64,000 bases of DNA, from contig JAEUSP010000073.1 in the NCBI GenBank assembly GCA_016788565.1, positions 25,246-89,245 on the forward strand, given 5' to 3'. The notes under the pieces are model-generated. The model was not told where the DNA came from. It searched no databases and worked only from the letters and a program-made list of their open reading frames with translations. Shown piece by piece: positions 62,801-64,000 of this stretch; positions within the stretch are counted from its first letter, which is position 1, and the number at the start of each line of letters is the position of its first letter. The position numbers and the translations under genes are program-made. This DNA comes from Chlorobiota bacterium. Its GTDB lineage: Bacteria > Bacteroidota > Ignavibacteria > OLB7.

Positions 62801-63404
62801 CGCCACGGGCAAGGAGATGGAGTCGGCAATCCAGGGCACACGCAACACCATCGCAACGCTGCGGGCACGGTTGGACGCGCGCACCGCCCAGCTGAGCGCC
62901 ATGCGCGATCTGGCTTCCGCAACGCCCGTTGTGGTGGGGGGCGCGCTGGTGATCCCCGCCGGGTTGCTGCTGCAACGCAAAGGGCTTGCCGGCTGGAGCG
63001 CCGATGCCGCCGCCCGAAAACAGATTGAACTGGTGGCCATGAACGCCGTCATGGCCGCCGAACGCGCCCTGGGCCACACCGTGCTGGATGTCTCGGCCGA
63101 ACAGTGCGGTTGGGATGTGACAAGCATCCCACAAACCCAACCCAACGGCAAGGCCGCCACCGTTCGCCATATCGAGGTGAAAGGGCGCGCAATCGGGGCA
63201 ACCACCATCACCGTCACCAAAAACGAAATTTTGTGCGCGCTGAACCAAGCCGATAAATTTATCCTGGCCATTGTCCTGGTGGATGGCCAACATCACCACG
63301 GCCCCTACTACGTCACCAACCCCTTTGCCCAACAACCCGACTGGGCCGAATCCAGCCGCAACTTGGACCTGGGCGCACTGCTGGCCCGCGCCCAGAAACC
63401 GTAA
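59895..63404 (+). CDS. SNF2-like helicase with C-terminal DUF3883 domain (probable anti-phage protein)
   Basis: The 1169-residue product has a superfamily 2 helicase core: Walker A DDPGAGKT (about 131-138), DEAH ([10 protein letters not shown], about 228), motif [11 protein letters not shown] (265), helicase C with [14 protein letters not shown] (about 561) and the arginine-finger motif [11 protein letters not shown] (about 593-602). The last 120 residues ([37 protein letters not shown]) are a DUF3883 domain with a PD-(D/E)xK-like Glu-x-Lys. It is followed by a DUF1156 methylase. Helicase plus DUF1156 methylase gene sets are described as anti-phage systems. Start at 59895 ([10 protein letters not shown]) is chosen because the frame upstream to 59673 lacks domain similarity. 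The opposite strand has very long open frames here; I take them as shadows. Confidence 0.88.
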   Translation: MLKLEEIKPNTFISGIESGQAVRVVATEPAGPDAISIYYKTAHGGPFERMLFRDDEPNLQIAVENRPWTFSASGADFQLVAEAYRINLAYLFDPMMAVHTSDVEPLPHQITAVYQAMLPRQPLRFVLADDPGAGKTIMAGLLIRELLMRADAQRVLVVAPGSLVEQWQDEMRSKFGLDFTLFSRQLIEQSPSGNPFDDTDLLIARLDQLSRSDELQEKLQATNWDLIVVDEAHKLSASYFGDKIKTTQRFKLGQFLGATTRHFLLMTATPHNGKEEDFQLWLSLLDSDRFSGKPRGKTEPVDVTDLMRRLVKEEMLTFDGTKLFPERRAYTVNYPLSQLEDELYQAVTGYVRAEWVKADNLDDAKRKGTVGFALTTLQRRLASSPEAIFQSLHRRHNRLKQRMVEEQQRQRAGGLSEMPYPEIPDDLDDLNAEEQEKMEEKLVDQATAAQNIQQLQEEIALLGGLVEQAKAVLGSGRDRKWEELSKLLQDTPEMRDAAGWQRKLIIFTEHRDTLNYLMTRVQGLLGTPNADAIVTIHGSVSRENRRAAQERFRQDPTVRVMIATDAAGEGVNLQNANLMVNYDLPWNPNRLEQRFGRIHRIGQTEVCHLWNMVASQTREGDVFQRLFDKLEVERSALGGRVFDILGEVFEEKSLRELLIEAIRYGDDPERRAELFREVEGALDTNHLCTIIERNALAEEVMDPQRLFAVKEQMEKAEARKLQPYFIRSFFSQAFKKLEGELRPREPERWEITRVPAAIREHHKLHATRNKRNLTPVLAKYERVCFQKQQIRLLHRPGAPMATLLHPGHPLMQAVTSLVLEQHRATLTHGAILVDPNDMGLTPSVALMLDHSIKESGDPTQVVSRRVQFVSIGPDGQAANAGWAPHLDLEPITEQEKPLIQDILDAPWVAANLEQTALAYAANHLVPDHFHEVRTRRQQYVQKVLDAVHERLVKEINYQMDQLEKQKQKLATGKEMESAIQGTRNTIATLRARLDARTAQLSAMRDLASATPVVVGGALVIPAGLLLQRKGLAGWSADAAARKQIELVAMNAVMAAERALGHTVLDVSAEQCGWDVTSIPQTQPNGKAATVRHIEVKGRAIGATTITVTKNEILCALNQADKFILAIVLVDGQHHHGPYYVTNPFAQQPDWAESSRNLDLGALLARAQKP

Positions 63405-63440
63405 CTTCCCAACCAACTTCCCAACCAACTTCCCAGCCAT
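63405..63440 (+). repeat. 12-base tandem repeat between helicase and methylase genes
   Basis: Two perfect CTTCCCAACCAA units and one CTTCCCAGCCAT follow immediately after the helicase stop (TAA 63402-63404) and end 9 bases before the methylase ATG. The gap between the two genes is almost entirely this repeat. Confidence 0.85.
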
Positions 63441-63449
63441 AACCAAACC

Positions 63450-64000
63450 ATGACCGACATCCTGCTCCCGAAAAAACTGATTGAGGTTGCCATCCCCCTG
63501 GACCAGATTAACACCGCCAGCGCGCGCGAAAAATCTATCCGCCACGGCCACCCCTCCACGCTCCATCTTTGGTGGGCGCGGCGGCCATTGGCGGCGGCGC
63601 GTGCGGTGCTGTTTGCGCAGTTGGTGAACGACCCCGGCGACCAGCCCGGCGGCGTAAGCAAAGCCGCCGCCGCCGCCGAACGGGAACGGCTGTTTGGGAT
63701 TATCGGGAAGCTGGTGCAGTGGGAGAACACCAACAACCAGGAACTGATTGCCGAAGCACGCCAGGAAATCTGGAACAGCTGGCGCCAAACCTGCCACCTG
63801 AACCGCAACCACCCCCAGGCCGCCGAACTCTTCAACCCAGAAGTGCTTCCCGCATTCCACGACCCCTTTGCTGGCGGCGGCGCAATCCCCCTGGAGGCCC
63901 AACGGCTGGGGCTGGAATCGCACGCCAGCGACCTGAACCCGGTGGCGGTGCTGATTAACAAAGCAATGATTGAAATCCCCCCGAAGTTTGCCGGCCAACC
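63450..64000 (+). CDS. DUF1156 DNA methylase (C-terminus beyond window edge)
   Basis: The frame starts at the ATG at 63450 and is still open at 64000, giving 183 visible residues. The N-terminus ([20 protein letters not shown], then [26 protein letters not shown]) is the DUF1156 domain, with the conserved RPLAAARA segment. The region near the edge ([20 protein letters not shown], then [14 protein letters not shown]) is the SAM-binding motif I of an adenine-type amino-methyltransferase. Its partner is the helicase just upstream, separated by 45 bases. The rest of the operon (often DUF499 and other proteins) would lie beyond 64000. Confidence 0.9.
   Translation, partial: MTDILLPKKLIEVAIPLDQINTASAREKSIRHGHPSTLHLWWARRPLAAARAVLFAQLVNDPGDQPGGVSKAAAAAERERLFGIIGKLVQWENTNNQELIAEARQEIWNSWRQTCHLNRNHPQAAELFNPEVLPAFHDPFAGGGAIPLEAQRLGLESHASDLNPVAVLINKAMIEIPPKFAGQ

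Noticed and set aside
59886..63998. Two very long open frames (714 and 637 codons) on the minus strand, opposite the helicase and methylase genes.
   Set aside because: They lie fully under genes with clear helicase, DUF3883 and DUF1156 motifs, have low-complexity Gly/Val/Gln-rich translations and no domain signature. They follow from the codon bias of the real genes.

Overview
The window is chromosomal DNA of a Gram-negative bacterium of the Fibrobacterota-Chlorobiota-Bacteroidota (FCB) group. The best guess is a Kapabacteria/Ignavibacteria-like member of the Chlorobi side, because the DNA is fairly GC-rich for Bacteroidota. Four signs support this. Secreted proteins carry type IX secretion (T9SS)-like C-terminal sorting domains (9910-10725, 31988-33490, 37603-39957). 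There is an FCB-type histone H1-like protein (45293-45478). There are PorT-like and DUF3078 outer-membrane proteins. Many genes, including the single tRNA-Thr, are preceded by TAnnTTTG-type elements like the Bacteroidota -7 box. The species cannot be named from the sequence alone.

Layout. 1-11942: envelope genes (a fibronectin-III protein cut by the window edge, a SEDS-family FtsW/RodA protein, an M16 protease, a VWA-OmpA lipoprotein, secreted proteins) plus the N-end-rule enzyme Aat. 12118-18100: housekeeping metabolism (glutamate dehydrogenase, 4-hydroxyphenylpyruvate dioxygenase, HisC, a KTSC protein, long-form IspH). 18105-24793: a six-hairpin glycosidase-like protein, a propeller/toroid fusion and two other exported proteins. 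24916-33490: an Omp85-like barrel, a DUF433-nucleotidyltransferase fusion coupled to a SEC-C protein, an M1 aminopeptidase, tRNA-Thr(CGU), TerC and a secreted beta-helix protein. 33898-37485: a deoxyhypusine-synthase-like enzyme, then an AT-richer restriction-modification pair (C5 methylase with a ribbon-helix-helix-like N-terminus, and an EcoRII-family endonuclease). 37603-45478: a secreted BNR protein, a P-loop kinase, a DUF2156 protein, alkyladenine glycosylase, small outer-membrane barrels and the histone-like protein.

45795-54363 is a heavy-metal efflux locus: a His/Cys-rich exported peptide, a CzcA pump fused to its own TolC-type outer-membrane factor, a CzcB-type adaptor and a Zn/Cd/Pb-type P-ATPase. 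Together they could move divalent cations from cytoplasm to periplasm and from periplasm to outside. After a DUF3078 protein, an acyltransferase-like membrane protein and a tripeptidyl-peptidase-II-like subtilase, the window ends in a probable defence locus: an SNF2-like helicase with a C-terminal DUF3883 domain, followed by the start of a DUF1156 DNA methylase cut by the window edge.

The most unexpected signal lies between the genes. Several families of short tandem repeats, mostly of period 7, form composite elements in which two different heptad arrays flank a conserved core. One pair lies inverted around 930-4340; another pair lies 25 kb apart, also inverted. Several arrays start exactly at, or inside, a gene's stop codon. 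A separate 42-58 bp palindromic element occurs four times, and another short repeat appears to have become the signal peptide of a secreted protein.
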